Assembly: GCF_905220415.1 (NCBI RefSeq)
Contig: NC_059556.1
Span: 7,700,501-7,764,500, forward strand
Origin: Colias croceus
Taxonomy: Eukaryota > Arthropoda > Insecta > Lepidoptera > Pieridae
Direction: 5' to 3'
Length of the DNA stretch: 64,000 nt
Under the pieces are notes generated by a model, which worked only from the letters and a program-made list of their open reading frames with translations, had not been told where the DNA came from and searched no databases. The position numbers were made by a program, and so were the translations under genes. This document shows positions 10,940-23,610 of the stretch, piece by piece (within the stretch, counting starts at the first letter, position 1; each line of letters begins with the position of its first letter).

Positions 10940-13765
10940 TCAAATATAAAATGGCAATTTTAAATGATTTTAATTAAATATTCTCTATTACAAAACACAA
11001 TTTTATATATTTTTTTATTTCTATTATATATTTGCAAGTTCACAATATTTTTTATACAATAAGAACACCATGTATATAAATAGTATATCTTAGGTGAGTC
11101 GGCATGTCTCTGCGTTCGCCACTTGAACTGTCAATTAACCGATATTGAGGGCATGATTGACGATCACCTTACTCAGTTATCATATGACTTGTGAATCTAC
11201 AGGATGTAGTTTATGGTTAAAGTTTCAATTGATAAGTACTATATTCGTCTTTTATATTTAGTTGAGACTAGTTAGAGCTTTTACCTTTAAATCTATCTCT
11301 GTAACAAAATCATACAAATCTGATTAGCTATTTTCTACGTGAAATAGAAACAAACATCTATAAAATTCATAAAGTTAATAGTTTAATCATTTGTCATTTC
11401 TAGTTCTTCATTTTTATTTATAATAGCTAATTAATTTTAAACTATACATCTTTAATAATTTCAATTACATCACTTTCCTAGACTTTACATTGAAAAAATA
11501 AAAATGAAAATGTACAACGATTTTTCGTAAAGCACTCGCGATTAACAAAGGAATTCAATAACCCTTTGATGCTCGTAAAAACTCAAAAGTATTTAAATTC
11601 AGGCGCGACCTACAAACATCAAACACTAATAATCGTCATAATTCAAAGTCCCTGGCACAAAAGAAAACAATAAGTTTAAAAGAGTTTACGAGTGCATGAA
11701 AATGGCTTCGGGGTATTTTTACCCAGAAAGGGTTGGGTTTTAACCCTTTGTCGCGGACGGTAATTAATGCCAGATTTCTTTGAAAGTGTTGATGTATTTG
11801 ATAAAAACGTTGCAATTTTTGTAACTAATGAAGTCTTGTTCAATTATGGGGTCGGATCAAAGGTGCTTGGGACATTGTATCCGCTTTTTAATCAATAGAG
11901 TCTTGAGCTATTGTTACTTCATAAGTTCTCGTTATGTTTTAGTTGTTTCCAAGATATCTTATTAGCTTGCTGCCCGTGGCTTTGGTCATGTTTACTTTGG
12001 AGCAGGTTGGATGGCTTCTGATCGCGTTTCTCTTGTTGCAGGGGTTTACCTGTGAACATAAGGAGAAGATTAAAATTTAAACCCCTGGGTCAGAAAATTT
12101 TATATTTTGGAAAATATCTGTAGCGAACATTTAGAAAGCTTAACAAAAAATAATAATTGTAGTTTACAATGATTATTTGTTTTTCCTTTTCTTTGTCTAT
12201 TCCTTCATCAGGAAGTGAAGACATGCGACTTAAATCATATCTGTAATTCAATCTAACGCTCGTAAGCATTTTAAAGTTCTCATCTCTCAAGACCGGCGTA
12301 TAAAAACCCCTTCAAATCGTAGCACATTGCCACATAGTCATCAGCATGGCATTTGATAATTGCAATTCGCAATACATTTCAAACTGAACACTTCGAACAA
12401 GCGTTGTTTACAATCAACCATCAATCATATTAGCGGAAAGTAATCCGGTTCTTAATCAGAATGCCGAAATCGGTCGCGTGATTAAACGCCTTTATGGCCG
12501 TAAAGCGATACCAATATTCACAATGTGCTAGGGCTGCCAAAAATTAAAATTAAGTTAACAAAAGGTAAAGCTTATTTTGGGATTGTTTTACCTTAAAAAA
12601 CAAACGAACTAGATAGATACTGTATCAAATGCCAAAAGACGTAATCTTCACTGAAAATTATCTGTTAATGTTGTGTGTAAGTTGTTGTTAGATATAACTT
12701 GCTGTGCATATGCCGACTTATATTTATATATATCTAACAATTATTTAAATGCCTATAGTAATTGAGTAGATTATACTATTAAAATAAAGATTTTAATTAA
12801 TCTGCAATATGACGAGTTAAAATTGAATGTTGATCATATAACATGCCTTCTGTATATTCGGACAGTAACGTAGATATCAATTTTTTTTTGGTTAAATTAA
12901 ATAAAACTTTACCACCACTGATTATAATTTACTCTTGTTTCTGTAAGAAGTAAATCTATTCAATAATGAGGCAACAACGAATTAAGGGTACAATTTACTT
13001 ATTAAAACTCACTTGTGGCAGCCCTACACCAGCGGTCTATTAGCAGTCGATCTGTTAATCATCTATGTGCTTTACGACCGCGGCCCGCTGTATATCTGCC
13101 GACAATTGTTATTTATTGCTTTACAAGCGATTTCAAATGATACTGCTGTATAATGGATGTATTGTTTAATAAAAATCATGCAAGGAAATTTTATGTTTTT
13201 CTTTTATATCGCACATAAAAAAGCTTCTTTAAAACGCTTTTTAAATCGTTTTCGGGAATTTGTTATATTCCATATTATTATGTATCATATCTCACTTACA
13301 CGTTGAACATTTAAAAAACCCTCTTTATCTAAGTATATACAATGAATTGTAATTAAACAGAAGATAGTAAATTTTTCGCCAGTATTACCTATTAGATGTT
13401 TATCTGCAGTCGAAGGTCTGTCTCTCGTTCCAATTCCCTTATATTAAACCTCAATACATTTGTAAAAGAACAGTACAATCACAGAGAAAAATCTAATCAA
13501 TGCTTCAATATGTATTGTGTACATTTAAACTCGTAGCAGACTATACCGTCGTGGACCGCTGCATTCGATTTCAGAACGGAAATGCCGTTGACAGAGACCA
13601 CTCCTTTGTTCTCGTTTCTCTATTTTCGAACGTTTTTCAACGGCTTGCACGTGACCGACTGAATTGTACTTTTTAAAATATTTATTAAGTGAAAATGGAA
13701 TGGATTTTTTGTACTACCTACACGATGTATTGGAAAAATAACGTACCTTATTATCACTACAGTAT
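10940..13765. other. No gene seen; several GC-richer islands
   Basis: No protein or RNA gene is supported. Complex islands at about 11700-11790, 12433-12520 (containing TTTATGGCCGTAAA, a posterior-Hox/caudal-like core) and 13025-13145 stand out from AT-rich background. They are candidate regulatory elements by appearance only. Confidence 0.35.
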
Positions 13766-13935
13766 AAAAAAGACTTGTGGCACTCGGGGATTGCCGCGGT
13801 AAAGCATTGCATAGCATGCCTTCAAACCACATCTCCGAGTCCTTCGGAGTGGGGTGCGTGAGGTTTTTTCGTTACGGAATTTATCGATTCGGTCCCCGCA
13901 CTCAAGGCCCGCGATAGAAGCTATGCAATAGCTTA
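13766..13935 (+). repeat. Hairpin repeat family K, copy 3
   Basis: This is a plus-strand K copy, starting at an A-run and GACTTGTGGCACTCGGGG and ending GAAGCTATGCAATAGCTTAAC. It directly abuts a partial family E element. Confidence 0.75.
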
Positions 13936-14050
13936 ACAAAATCGCTTTCTCGTTCTCTTTATCCCTATGTATGCTATATCTTTGAAACTACGCAACGAAA
14001 TTGATGTGTTTTTTTAATAGACAGAATGATTATAAAGAAGTAATATTTCG
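13936..14050 (+). mobile_element. Helitron-like family E, 5' fragment
   Basis: It matches the first half of family E (CAAAATCGCTTTCTC, CTACGCAACG) and then fades out before the GC-rich 3' hairpin. It is a truncated copy. Confidence 0.55.
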
Positions 14051-15500
14051 TAATAGTTTCTGAGGTACCTATTAAAAATATGCGGTACCTACCTATCAAT
14101 TTTTAGCTTCTAATAATACACTAAGTTATTGATTGAAATAGAACCATTACAATCAGACTGCATACTTGATTATTTTATTCAAGACTTTCTTTTCCCTATA
14201 GCTTCTACTCAGCATTTAATTATTTATTCATGAAGTAAATTGTATATTATTTTCTTACTATAAAACAATACGAATACTAATTGTCGTCATATCTCTTAGT
14301 GTCCTTTGGCTTAACTCGGAGAAAACTACGTGAGTAAAATATATACAAGAATAGTTTCATTTCACGGAACATTCTAGAGAAAATTGTTTAATTCTAAATT
14401 AAAACTATCCTTGTTATCTTGTAAATAGTTTTTGTTCAGTGGCAGGTTCTTGGTTCGTTGGTTTTGAATAGAAGTGATAAGTAGTGCTTAGTTTCGAACT
14501 ATTAGATTTGTTTTTATTATTTTCATAAAAAATAGCATGCCTTTTTTATTTTTTTATATTTTACGTCAATTATAATATGATATAGTGTGCAATGTGCATC
14601 AGGGTAATTCCGAATGACGGAACAAAACCAATAATGTGAAATGACTATAACTAGTGATTGGTGAAATAATATGAATGCCATTATTATCAAAGCTGTATAT
14701 TTATATTTTCATACAATACCTTCACGATAAATACAAAAAAACGAACCTCCAAAGTGGTACCTATTAACTATTTTCCGAAATTATCCCTCATTTGCACTTC
14801 CCTCTAGGCACTAAATTAATTTTAATAGATAGAACATCATTGCTAACAAGGAAAAACCTTTATTGGACAATGAAAAAAAAAAAAAACTCATACAAACAAC
14901 AAAACTTTCCCATTTATTATATTAATAACTACAGATCCATAAAGCATTTTACGTATGAAATATAATCCATTTTTTCTGCGTAATATTTTCACGTAACAGT
15001 TTATTACGGTATTGAAATCCTCTACCCTTTTGTGTATTTGTTCTCTACTTTATAAAAAGGGATTCGGTATAGAAATCAAAGGGCTACTTTGGCATGTTGA
15101 CAAATAACCGCGACTAAATAATATCAATTTAATACGTTTAGCGAAAAAACAACTCTATCGTTTAGTAGCTAAAGGTGAAGTTAGACTGCAGTGTAATAAG
15201 ATATAAAGGTTTTATAATATCAAGGGATTTGGTATCGCTTATAAAAACCTTTTCATGTATGATGTATTTCATTCAAATAGGAAGTTTGGATAAGCCTCTT
15301 ATTAGATAATTCTAAAGGATATTTTGATATTTATATAAATCCATAATACGAAAAATGTTTTGAGCTTAACTTTTAATATAGATGATTATTTGCGATCTGA
15401 ATTTTGATAATGTAAGAGAAACCATTGAAATTAATATTTAATACATTATGGTTAATTCCTGAGCAAAAAAGAAAAACTAATAAAACATTGTTCCTATTTG
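14051..15500. other. AT-rich, nothing recognised
   Basis: No gene or recognisable repeat was seen apart from short A and T homopolymers (for example 14873-14885). Confidence 0.5.
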
Positions 15501-15775
15501 ACTGACCGGTTGGCTTGGTTGGTAGTGGTCCTGCCTTCCAAGCCAGAGGTCGTGGGTTCGATTCCCATCCGGGGCAAATATTTGTTTGATGAACATAGAT
15601 GTTTGCTCTGTGTCTGGGTGTTAATTATCTATATAAGTATTTATTTAAAAATTATATATGTATGTTTATCAGCCATCTGGTTTCCATAACACAAGCGAAA
15701 GCTAGTATGGGATCAGATCGTGCCGTGTGTGAAAATTGTCCTGAAATATTTATTTATTTATTTATTTATTTGTAT
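15501..15775 (+). mobile_element. tRNA-derived SINE, copy 2
   Basis: This is a better preserved copy of the SINE at 8625. The tRNA-like head has A box TTGGTTGGTAGTGG, an anticodon-like CTTCCAA (Gly-TCC type) and a perfect B box GGTTCGATTCC, followed by the same body. It ends in a (TTTA)n tail. It is transcribed, if at all, by RNA polymerase III from the internal boxes. Confidence 0.88.
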
Positions 15776-15872
15776 AGAGGCAGTGTTACTGTTTATTTTG
15801 TTTTAGTGCATCAATCTGGGTTAACTGGTTTCTCGCAATTCATGAAATAGGTAATTTTAGTGTTTCAACTTT

Positions 15873-16083
15873 GGCTGGTTGCAGAGCTTGACCGACCATC
15901 AGTGCGTACCGTCGGTCCTGACGATACGCATAAACAATGTGTATGACTATGACACTAATACGTATGACAATACGCGTGCGTATGGTCGGTCTAGCTATGA
16001 CCGGTTTTATGAATGAATTTCCATACATATGACAAGCGCGACTGACATACGCACTGATGGTCGGTCAAGCTCTGCAACCGGCC
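15873..16083. mobile_element. MITE with 35-bp terminal inverted repeats
   Basis: The left end reads GGCTGGTTGCAGAGCTTGAC and the right end is its near-perfect complement (GCTCTGCAACCGGCC), matching over about 35 bp. The 211-bp element is GC-richer than its flanks and contains further copies of GACCGGT/GGTCGGT-type motifs. The flanks TTT and TTC are compatible with an imperfect 3-bp duplication. PIF/Harbinger-like is a guess. Confidence 0.75.
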
Positions 16084-17094
16084 TTCATCTGCTACTTTAA
16101 AAGCCTTACTACTTCTTCAATATACATTGAAACAATTACTTTTCAATATCTTCATGGCTTTATTTCACCGATTACCAATCCGCAAGCAATCCATCAAAAT
16201 ACGCTTATTCGATACCATGTTCCTAATGTTTAAAACATTCGACCCAATGTTGCTAGCGAAATAAAAATAAGGGAAAATAACGAATTTTCCCCGGTGTTCA
16301 GTGTTGCTAGACAATGAAATACGGTGAGCGGTTTTTTGACGGATGACTGAGTGGGGTTGATGTATGGCATTTATGTCGATGTTTTTATATTTTTTCTTAC
16401 TGGTATGGATTTTATTTGCATTTTTGTTTTGTTTCTAATCCTGCGACGAGATCGTGTAAGACAGGGGAAATTTTTATTTGTATTATTTAATATTTGCCAA
16501 AGTGTAAAATATTTTCTAAAAGACAGAAAATATTAACATTTTTAGCTAGATTTTTAAGTAAAAATGAAATTGTATTTATGTAAAAATGAATTAATAAAAG
16601 AAAAGACGTGTACAGAAACAGACAAATAAATATTCTTCATATTATATCAGTACCTAAATAAGAAAACATATTTTATGAAAGCACAGCATTTACATAATAT
16701 ATATAAAATATACCTATATCAAAATCAATCCAATTCATGTTAAATATCTTGCGTACATAACATTATATACCACAGAATCAATTGCATCTACTAATCAGCT
16801 ATTCTAATCAAATCAAATGCAAAATTAATTTGCTAATCGTATTACAAATTTAAATGTAATATTGATTTGTCCACCGAAGCGATATGATGCAAATCAGCTG
16901 ATCGAGATCTGTTGGATAATATACGTGTTTGCATAATAAATGACTTGATTACATAATGACATGATCTGAATGTACTATAAGATTTGTGTGCCTAATTAGG
17001 ATGTAATTTTAAGTATTTAATGTGTTTGTTGTATTACCGTCGTGGTTTGCTTGTATGGTAAAATAAACTAACAAGTCGTAACTGCGTTAAAAAC
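16084..17094. other. No gene seen
   Basis: AT-rich; short open frames (for example 61 codons at 16351) have no recognisable domain. Confidence 0.45.
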
Positions 17095-17333
17095 AACCGA
17101 CTTCAAACTTGTACTTGCAACATTTACAAATACAGACAAAAATGCTCATAAAATAAAAACTACTGGGCCTATCCGAATAAAATTTTTATGGGACCAAGTC
17201 GACACCATCCCGCATCGAACAAAAAAAGAATCACGTAAATCGGTTCAGAAACCTCGGAGTAATCGGTGTACATACATAAAAAATATATATACCGGCCGAA
17301 TTGATAACCTCCTCCTTTTTTTTGAAGTCGGTT
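17095..17333. mobile_element. Interspersed element G with 13-bp inverted ends, copy 1
   Basis: It begins AACCGACTTCAAA and ends with the complement TTTGAAGTCGGTT, so the outer 13 bp are inverted repeats. The interior contains AAAACTACTGGGCCTATCCG and ACATACCGGCCGAATT-like stretches shared with 60077-60304. It is non-coding, and its class is uncertain. Confidence 0.7.
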
Positions 17334-17704
17334 AAAAATAAGAGAAGATAACAGTAATTGTCATCAATAATCATATAGTAAAGTTGCTGCGTTGTGGCGA
17401 GAAGAAGAGTAAGGATTTAGTGTAATTGCTATTGATATATTAATAATTAAAACTTTCCAAAATTACAATAAATTAATTCCACAGCTTTCAATATAGTTTG
17501 GTAGTAATTTTACTTCCGTTATGTACCTGAAAAATTGAAAATAAAGCAGAGATGTACCGAATATTAAAATAGATTGTTCAGTATATTTTATATTTTTAAA
17601 TTGTTATGTTCGTAAGTTAATTTATGAGATCAAAAGCTACCTATAGAATTTTTTTTGACATTAACTTTAAATTTATAGCGCATTTGTTTTTTTTTATAAA
17701 TTGA

Positions 17705-17851
17705 CTAGCTTACCGTTAACCGTTTTAAAGAAAAAACCCGTTCCCGTAGGATTTCTCTATACCAAATTTCATGCAAATTGGTTCAGTAGTTAAGGCGTGA
17801 TTGAGTAACAGACAGACAGAGTTACTTTCGCATTTATAATATTAGTATGGA
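17705..17851 (-). mobile_element. Helitron-like short element, family F
   Basis: On the minus strand it runs from A|TCCATACTAATATTATAAA to GGTAAGCTAG|T. It shares ACTCTGTCTGTCTG and AACCAATTTGCATGAAATTT with 46400-46645, but the middle is deleted. Confidence 0.65.
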
Positions 17852-18261
17852 TTACTTAACCTTGTTTTACACAGACTAACAATTTGTAAAATATACTCTT
17901 TCCGTATACAAATGGATCATTTTACAAACCACGTCCTGTCTAGAAACAGAAACTCATATTTTAATATAAAATTATTCAAATACAATTTACAAATGCATTT
18001 GAACTACAAACACGCAATACGGAGAGTATCGAAAGCTTTGTATCTGTAAACTGTATGTAAACGATGACTACAATCGACTTTGTTTGCTTATAGAAAGTAT
18101 AGGGGAATGTGTTGTGTCGAGCATTCTTAGCAAAATTATTACAGATGTGTTGGTATTGTAGTATCAGGATAGGATATCATCGCACTAAGACCAATAGAAG
18201 AGGAGCAATGCGGGTAAAATCGCGGGTACAGTCTATATGTTGCATAAAACGCTGTATAAAT

Positions 18262-18431
18262 AAAAAAGACGTTTGGCACTCGGGGACTGCCGCGGTAAAG
18301 CTATTGCATGCTATGCCTTCAAGCCACACCCCCGCCCGTCGGAGTGGGGAGCGTGAGGTTTTTCGTTACTAAATTTCTGGATTCGTTCCCCGCGCTCAAG
18401 GCCCGCGATAGAAGCTATGCAATAGCTTAAA
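18262..18431 (+). repeat. Hairpin repeat family K, copy 4
   Basis: This is a plus-strand K copy with an intact head GGCACTCGGGGACTGCC and both hairpin arms (GCTATTGCATGCTATG near the start, GAAGCTATGCAATAGC at the end), followed by an A-run. Confidence 0.78.
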
Positions 18432-19574
18432 AAAAATTGTATAAACATTGTATCCCCGTATGATAAAGTTAGTTTAAACAATGTGTGTTTTTCTACAACT
18501 TATTTCAATTTAATGTTAATACACATTCATAATTTGTTTTAGTATACCGTACCTATATCCAGAAGAATATACGTTATTTTAGATGAAAAATGAACATTGC
18601 ACGGCAAATTTCTACCCGTATGTTTACCCAAATTCATCTGTATTCCGCTAAGTTCCCCTGACTTTCTTTATTTGTAGGACCGGGATAAAATCGTTCGCAG
18701 TGCCAATTGTTTCGTATCGCGTTGATTTCGAATTTCATTATGTCGCATGCATTCTCTAATTTTTCGTTCCTAAATTGTAAACTCGACATTGATTGCATGT
18801 TTAATAAGTTTTTATATTACATTCGTATTTCTTATATTGAAGTTTTCATATGTAATACTAAGAAACAATTTGTGTTAAAATGAGTATTGCTTTTTAAATT
18901 AAGCTAGATGTAAACGTTGGGTTTTCTTGTGTTTATATACTGTAAATGTAATTGAATAAAGCCATGATTTGTAAGTACTTAGACACTAATGTATTTATTA
19001 CATAAGCAGATAAATTATTAATTGTTTCTGGAAAAAAAAATATAGAGTTTAAATAGAGGTATATATTTAAATATACTCTATATATACTCTATATATATAT
19101 TTACTCTATTTATTTATTTTATATATACTCTATATATTTTAGGTATTTAAATTTATATTTTAATAAAAAAGTAGCATGCCTTTTCTGTCCACATTTTTTT
19201 GCCATAAATACCTAACGATCCGATTTTGGAATTTCTAATGTTGCATAGATTACCTGTTTATAATACCATGAAACATTAAGCAATATCTGCTGACTCACAG
19301 CCGGATTACTTAGCGTCTAGACTGATGGCTAGTGATGCTATTAATCACACGGTTTTGTTGCGATGCACTTAGCATAATTACAATGTTCTTATTATGTACA
19401 GTTTGAGGGTAATTTGTTTCTTGAATAGATTGTTCAGATTTCTCCGGTATTGTTTGCTTGTAAGGGAGCAATGTTCGAGTGTGGTATAGAGATTTGATAG
19501 AGAATAGGAAAAGTACATTACATGTATAACTTAGTATAGTTTATATTTAAACTGTACATTTAGTAATAATATAA
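18432..19574. other. No gene; TATATACTC tandem tract
   Basis: No gene was seen. At about 19059-19140 there is a low-complexity array of TATATACTCTA-type units and (TA)n. Confidence 0.5.
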
Positions 19575-19756
19575 TAGTATAAAACAAAGTCGCTTTTTCT
19601 GTCCCTATGTCCCTTTGTATGCTTAAATCTTTAAAACTACCGAACGGATTTTGATGCGGTTTTTTTTAATACATACAGGGATTAGATAGGAAGGTTTTAG
19701 TGTATAATTTATTAGGTTTGAGACAAAGCGGGCGAAGCCGCGGGCGGTAAGCACGT
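19575..19756 (+). mobile_element. Helitron-like family E copy
   Basis: A full-length family E copy from AGTATAAAACAAAGTCGC to the GC-rich hairpin GCGGGCGAAGCCGCGGGCGG. The terminal CTAG is degraded. Confidence 0.65.
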
Positions 19757-20532
19757 TAAGTAATACTTATGCAAAATATTGTGTATTCTTCCAAACAGTC
19801 AGTGAAAATTATATTTTTTTTCGTATTGTGTTTGAAACAGACTAATATTAAATTATTCCCTTAAAATACTTTTCCACAACGAAAAACAAAATCGCTTAAT
19901 TTCCGCACTTTTTCCTCACTGTTATTTTTAATCGAGTCTCCAATAGAAATATTTTCCTTGCACCCGTATCCCATTAACATAAGAACTTTCAAGCTGAAAT
20001 ACGAATAAAAACAAGAATCTAGAAGCGAATATACGTGGAATGACCAATTTCGCCCCAACTTCTTTTATCTTTAACAATATGAAGACGATAACCAGTTTGA
20101 GCTGGTTATATCCGGTTCTATGTTTCATTATAAGCACTATCCTTATCTCTGCCACTTTATTTTTACTGTTCGTTAGATTGAAATAAGATTTTATGGTTCT
20201 TAATAAATAGAATGTATGAAATTTGATATGGTTAGATATTGTACTAAATATCTTTGTAAATTATAATGAAAAGCGAAATGTATAAAAGATAGCGCTAAGA
20301 ATTTTGATTTGATAAAAACTATACATTTAACAACATTGAAAAGTGCTGTATTTTTTTAGATCAAAATGTCTAAAAATAACTTTAAATAAAAATATTTTAA
20401 AATTGTAATATGCATCTAATTGTGCTCGTTTTGTGTTGTGTATCGTGTTAAGCGTTCTAACTGATCAATCAGCTCTTAATATTAATATGAACTTGCTGTA
20501 ATTTAAAATCGATTAGTTTAAAAGTCTTCTAA
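19757..20532. other. No gene seen
   Basis: Two overlapping minus-strand open frames (65 and 75 codons at 19861-20155) show no recognisable motif and are treated as chance. Confidence 0.45.
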
Positions 20533-20716
20533 GGGCTGATTTTTCAATCCTTGGTTAAAACTTATTCATAATAACGTATTAATTATTAAACTACCATTTC
20601 AAAAATGCATTCTAATTGTCCGTATATGACAGTTTACAGGTGACATTTTTAAATGTTCGTGTAATACTTTATTGGACGGATAAAATAATTTTAACCAAGG
20701 ATTGAAAAATCGACCC
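20533..20716. mobile_element. PIF/Harbinger-like MITE, copy 2
   Basis: Its terminal inverted repeats match those at 5271 (GGGCTGATTTTTCAATCC and complement). TAA flanks both ends, a clean 3-bp target duplication. The interior is shared with copy 1. Confidence 0.78.
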
Positions 20717-21507
20717 TAAATAGTATGATTACCGAGCACCACATTGTGTAGGTCCATAAATGTATTAATTTAATTAACGAATTTCCAATTATATAGGTAA
20801 TGAAAATATTTTAAACACTCAACATTTGCGAACAATAACGTCACATGCTTTTATCCAAACCCAAGAACCGTAATTTAATATATCGCAGACATACAAGAAC
20901 AATTTCATGTCATTCAGATTCAAGGCAATCCAATCCATTTGCAAATAGAAGTAGAATTCACTGTTAATTGTGCTAAATCCAACTAACGTTTGCACCTACT
21001 TACTTAAAAGTTATTCAAAAATGTGCTCTGTTAATATAGCTATAAGACTGTCAGTTTATCTTTAAAGTTTTAGTTTTCTTTGTCAGGTCGCGTCGGGCTG
21101 CAAAATACGTGTATTGTTCATTCCTACGAGTGGATTGGTTTTGGCGTAAAGGGTTTAGGACCTCCAGTGTTTGTGATTGCATACGACAAATGAAATGTTT
21201 ATATGGATACAGTGGGTCATCAAATATTTTTGCGTTTGCTGTGTCCTGTTTAGAGATTGAAATTGGCTAGTTTATGCAAGTTTGTGGAACGTTTTTCGGC
21301 TTAAAAATAGTTTATTATATTGTATTTTTACTGGACGCCTAGTGAAATAAATATAATAAGGTTAAGGAGGTTACGTTTAAGTACCTTTTACACCAATACA
21401 TGTATATTTTTTGTTATTTAAATAATATTGAATAGCAAAAAACAAGCAACATCCTTGATAGCTTGGAAGCTGTTCGCTTAGCTTTGAAGGAAAGATTGTA
21501 TTAAAAA
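20717..21507. other. No gene seen
   Basis: No coding evidence. A GC-richer patch at about 21085-21190 is of unknown nature. Confidence 0.45.
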
Positions 21508-21818
21508 CTAGCTTCCGCGCGGACGGAGTCGCGGGAATTCGGTGAAAATTAAGAAAAATTACGTTTTATTTTTTTTCTACGTATTTTTCCGGGATAAAAA
21601 GTATCCTATTTTATGCCTAGGATAATAAGGTTTAATAAGGTTTCATCGAAATCGTACCGTTAGTTTTCACGTGATCAGACAGAGAGACAGACAGACAAAA
21701 ATTTTTTTAATCACATATTTGGGCTTGGTATCGATCCAGTAACACCACCTGCTATTTATTTTTTCAATATTTTCAATGTACAGAATTGACCCTTCTACAG
21801 ATTTATTATATGTATAGA
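21508..21818 (-). mobile_element. Helitron-like element, family L, copy 1
   Basis: On the minus strand it begins A|TCTATACATATAATAAATC and ends CGCGCGGAAGCTAG|T. The hairpin before CTAG comes from the GC-rich GACTCCGTCCGCGCGG. The body, which includes ATCCAGTAACACC on the plus strand, is shared with the longer copy at 37955-38435. It is non-coding. Confidence 0.72.
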
Positions 21819-21976
21819 TATCGAACCTTGGTTCCTTCAATATCAAAGCACTCACCTCTATGAAAATAGTCAGACGTTAAAATATTAACTTTTTTAACAT
21901 ACTGTAGTATACCTATCAGAGAAATAATAAACAAACAAAAGTTACTCCACAACAAAGTAAACAATATTACCGTGCG

Positions 21977-22194
21977 AGTTAAATTCACTTTCCAGTGAAT
22001 TAATAAAAAGAATTATATATCTTAAATTATTTTAATTAAAAAGTAAAATTACAATATACGTGTTATTATGAGCACGATGCTTCACAATATGTTTTTATTC
22101 TAATATTATAATTTAAAGGAATAAAACGTTCTCACGAACGAAAGCACACCGTCAGCGCTTCACATTACATATAGCGTAGGGTTGTCACATAACT
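21977..22194 (-). repeat. 3' LTR of the errantivirus-type element
   Basis: A 218-bp direct repeat of 23610-23827, lying next to the polypurine tract and therefore the 3' LTR in element orientation. On the minus strand it starts AGTTATGTGACAACCC and ends GAATTTAACT. Confidence 0.9.
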
Positions 22195-22207
22195 CCTCCC
22201 CCCGCAG
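22195..22207 (-). other. Polypurine tract
   Basis: CTGCGGGGGGAGG on the minus strand, immediately upstream of the 3' LTR. This is the expected position of the plus-strand DNA primer of an LTR retroelement. Confidence 0.8.
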
Positions 22208-22252
22208 ATCCGCAACTATTTTAGGACATTGAGTGAAAATGTTGCGGCAGGA

Positions 22253-23100
22253 TCAACTTCTGGGGCTGATGTTTTCTGTGTTTTCTGAATATTCATTTTC
22301 TTTGATTTGTAGCGACGATAGCACAGGAACATTGAAGTTTACAATAGTGAGGTCGTCAGTACGTAGAGAACCATTTGTCGGCAACGTTGCTATAAAACTG
22401 CCTTGGAGATGAAGGTATTCCTTATGATTGCAGGATAATTCAACTTTTGTGAGATGGAAAATAATGGTGTAGTGACTGTCGTCCAATTTCTCCATTGCTG
22501 GCTTAGTTAATGTTAGGCAGGTGGATTCACAATCGCTGGATATCTCTTGCGTGATGATGAGGTTTGTGCAGTCAATACAGTCGGGTGAACTTCTTGTATG
22601 ATGGTTTAGGGTCTCTTCACATAGAAACCGATTGCTCTTCGATTGAACTTCGGGCATTCAGCCTCTATGTGCACATAAATATCTTTATTGGTTGCTATAT
22701 AGGGATAGGGAGGTATGATGATAATATTATGATTTGTACGATTAAAGTGTGAGGAGTTATAATGGGGAATCTTAATATAATTACTATCCTATTTTTACTA
22801 AAGTATGATCCAGTGCGAATTATTCGCGGAGATCTACATTAATAATAATTTGTTCTGAATCGTAAAAGGAACGTAAAGTAACTAATTATAATACTTAATA
22901 TATCTATCCCTAACATAACATGGTGCGCTCGCGATGTACGCGTAAAAGCTAAACTATCCTCTATATTTCTTATTACTAAAAGTAAATCATTAATATTATC
23001 GTCTAAGGAGTCTAGGAATTGCGCTAATTCTGTATAGAACCTAAACCATTCATCAATCTACGTTTTACACTGGTTTTAAAGCTTCTAACAAGGACGATGC
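22253..23100 (-). pseudogene. Decayed env of errantivirus type
   Basis: The longest intact piece is a 134-codon minus-strand frame (22253-22657) with spaced cysteines, compatible with the transmembrane-subunit ectodomain of errantivirus Env. Further upstream in element order (about 22800-23100), pieces in different frames look like the end of the surface subunit, a basic cleavage-type site followed by a glycine-rich stretch, and a helical region. Frameshifts and stops separate them, and most of the surface subunit is absent. The gene is not functional. The family assignment is from recalled features and is less certain for the 134-codon piece. Confidence 0.6.
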
Positions 23101-23164
23101 CTTATCCAATTTTTCGTTTAAATGTTGAACCCTAATTTTATATAGTAATAATGTACGGTTATAA

Positions 23165-23273
23165 TAACTAATTGGTCGCATATTTTAATGAATTTTGTTA
23201 ATACATGGGGGTTACCATAAAAATCTGGGACCACCCTTAAGCATTTAAAAATTTATTCCGTGTCAAACGACAT
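23165..23273 (-). pseudogene. gag N-terminal remnant
   Basis: A start codon at 23271-23273 (minus) is followed within a few codons by a stop. The same frame then reads a short stretch with the P-x-F-x-G-N-P-type motif seen near the N-terminus of gypsy-class Gag. It fuses abruptly to env-like sequence near 23165, so the rest of gag and all of pol are deleted. Confidence 0.5.
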
Positions 23274-23592
23274 ATTAAAACTATCAATACTTCTAATACT
23301 ATCAACTAAACTATTTCTCGAGGACTGTTGGGTATTAACAGCCTCGCTACCCCGGGATTTCCTAGGATGGAAAATCGTGAAGGTTTATTCTAAAATTAAT
23401 ATAGGAATATAATATAGGAAAGCAACACAATAAAATAATTCTGTGCAACTCACATTGACATGGTTTCTGTATCGATGGCTGGATACTGCTGATGTTCTGG
23501 ATACTCGCTTGGGTTTTTAAAAAAACCGGTCGGCCGCGCGGGGCCTCGGAACCGATATTCATTTCGGATATCTTCCCGCGGGCGACCCGAGT

Positions 23593-23610
23593 ATCCTACC
23601 GACTGCGCCA
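23593..23610 (-). other. Primer-binding site for tRNA-Ser
   Basis: TGGCGCAGTCGGTAGGAT on the minus strand, directly after the 5' LTR, is complementary to the CCA-tailed 3' end of insect tRNA-Ser over 18 nt. tRNA-Ser is the primer used by several errantiviruses. Confidence 0.85.

Noticed and set aside
22195..23609. Element interior as a reverse-transcribed spliced env messenger
   Set aside because: A spliced env copy should contain the whole surface subunit; here env begins late in that subunit and is further deleted, so plain internal deletion explains it better.
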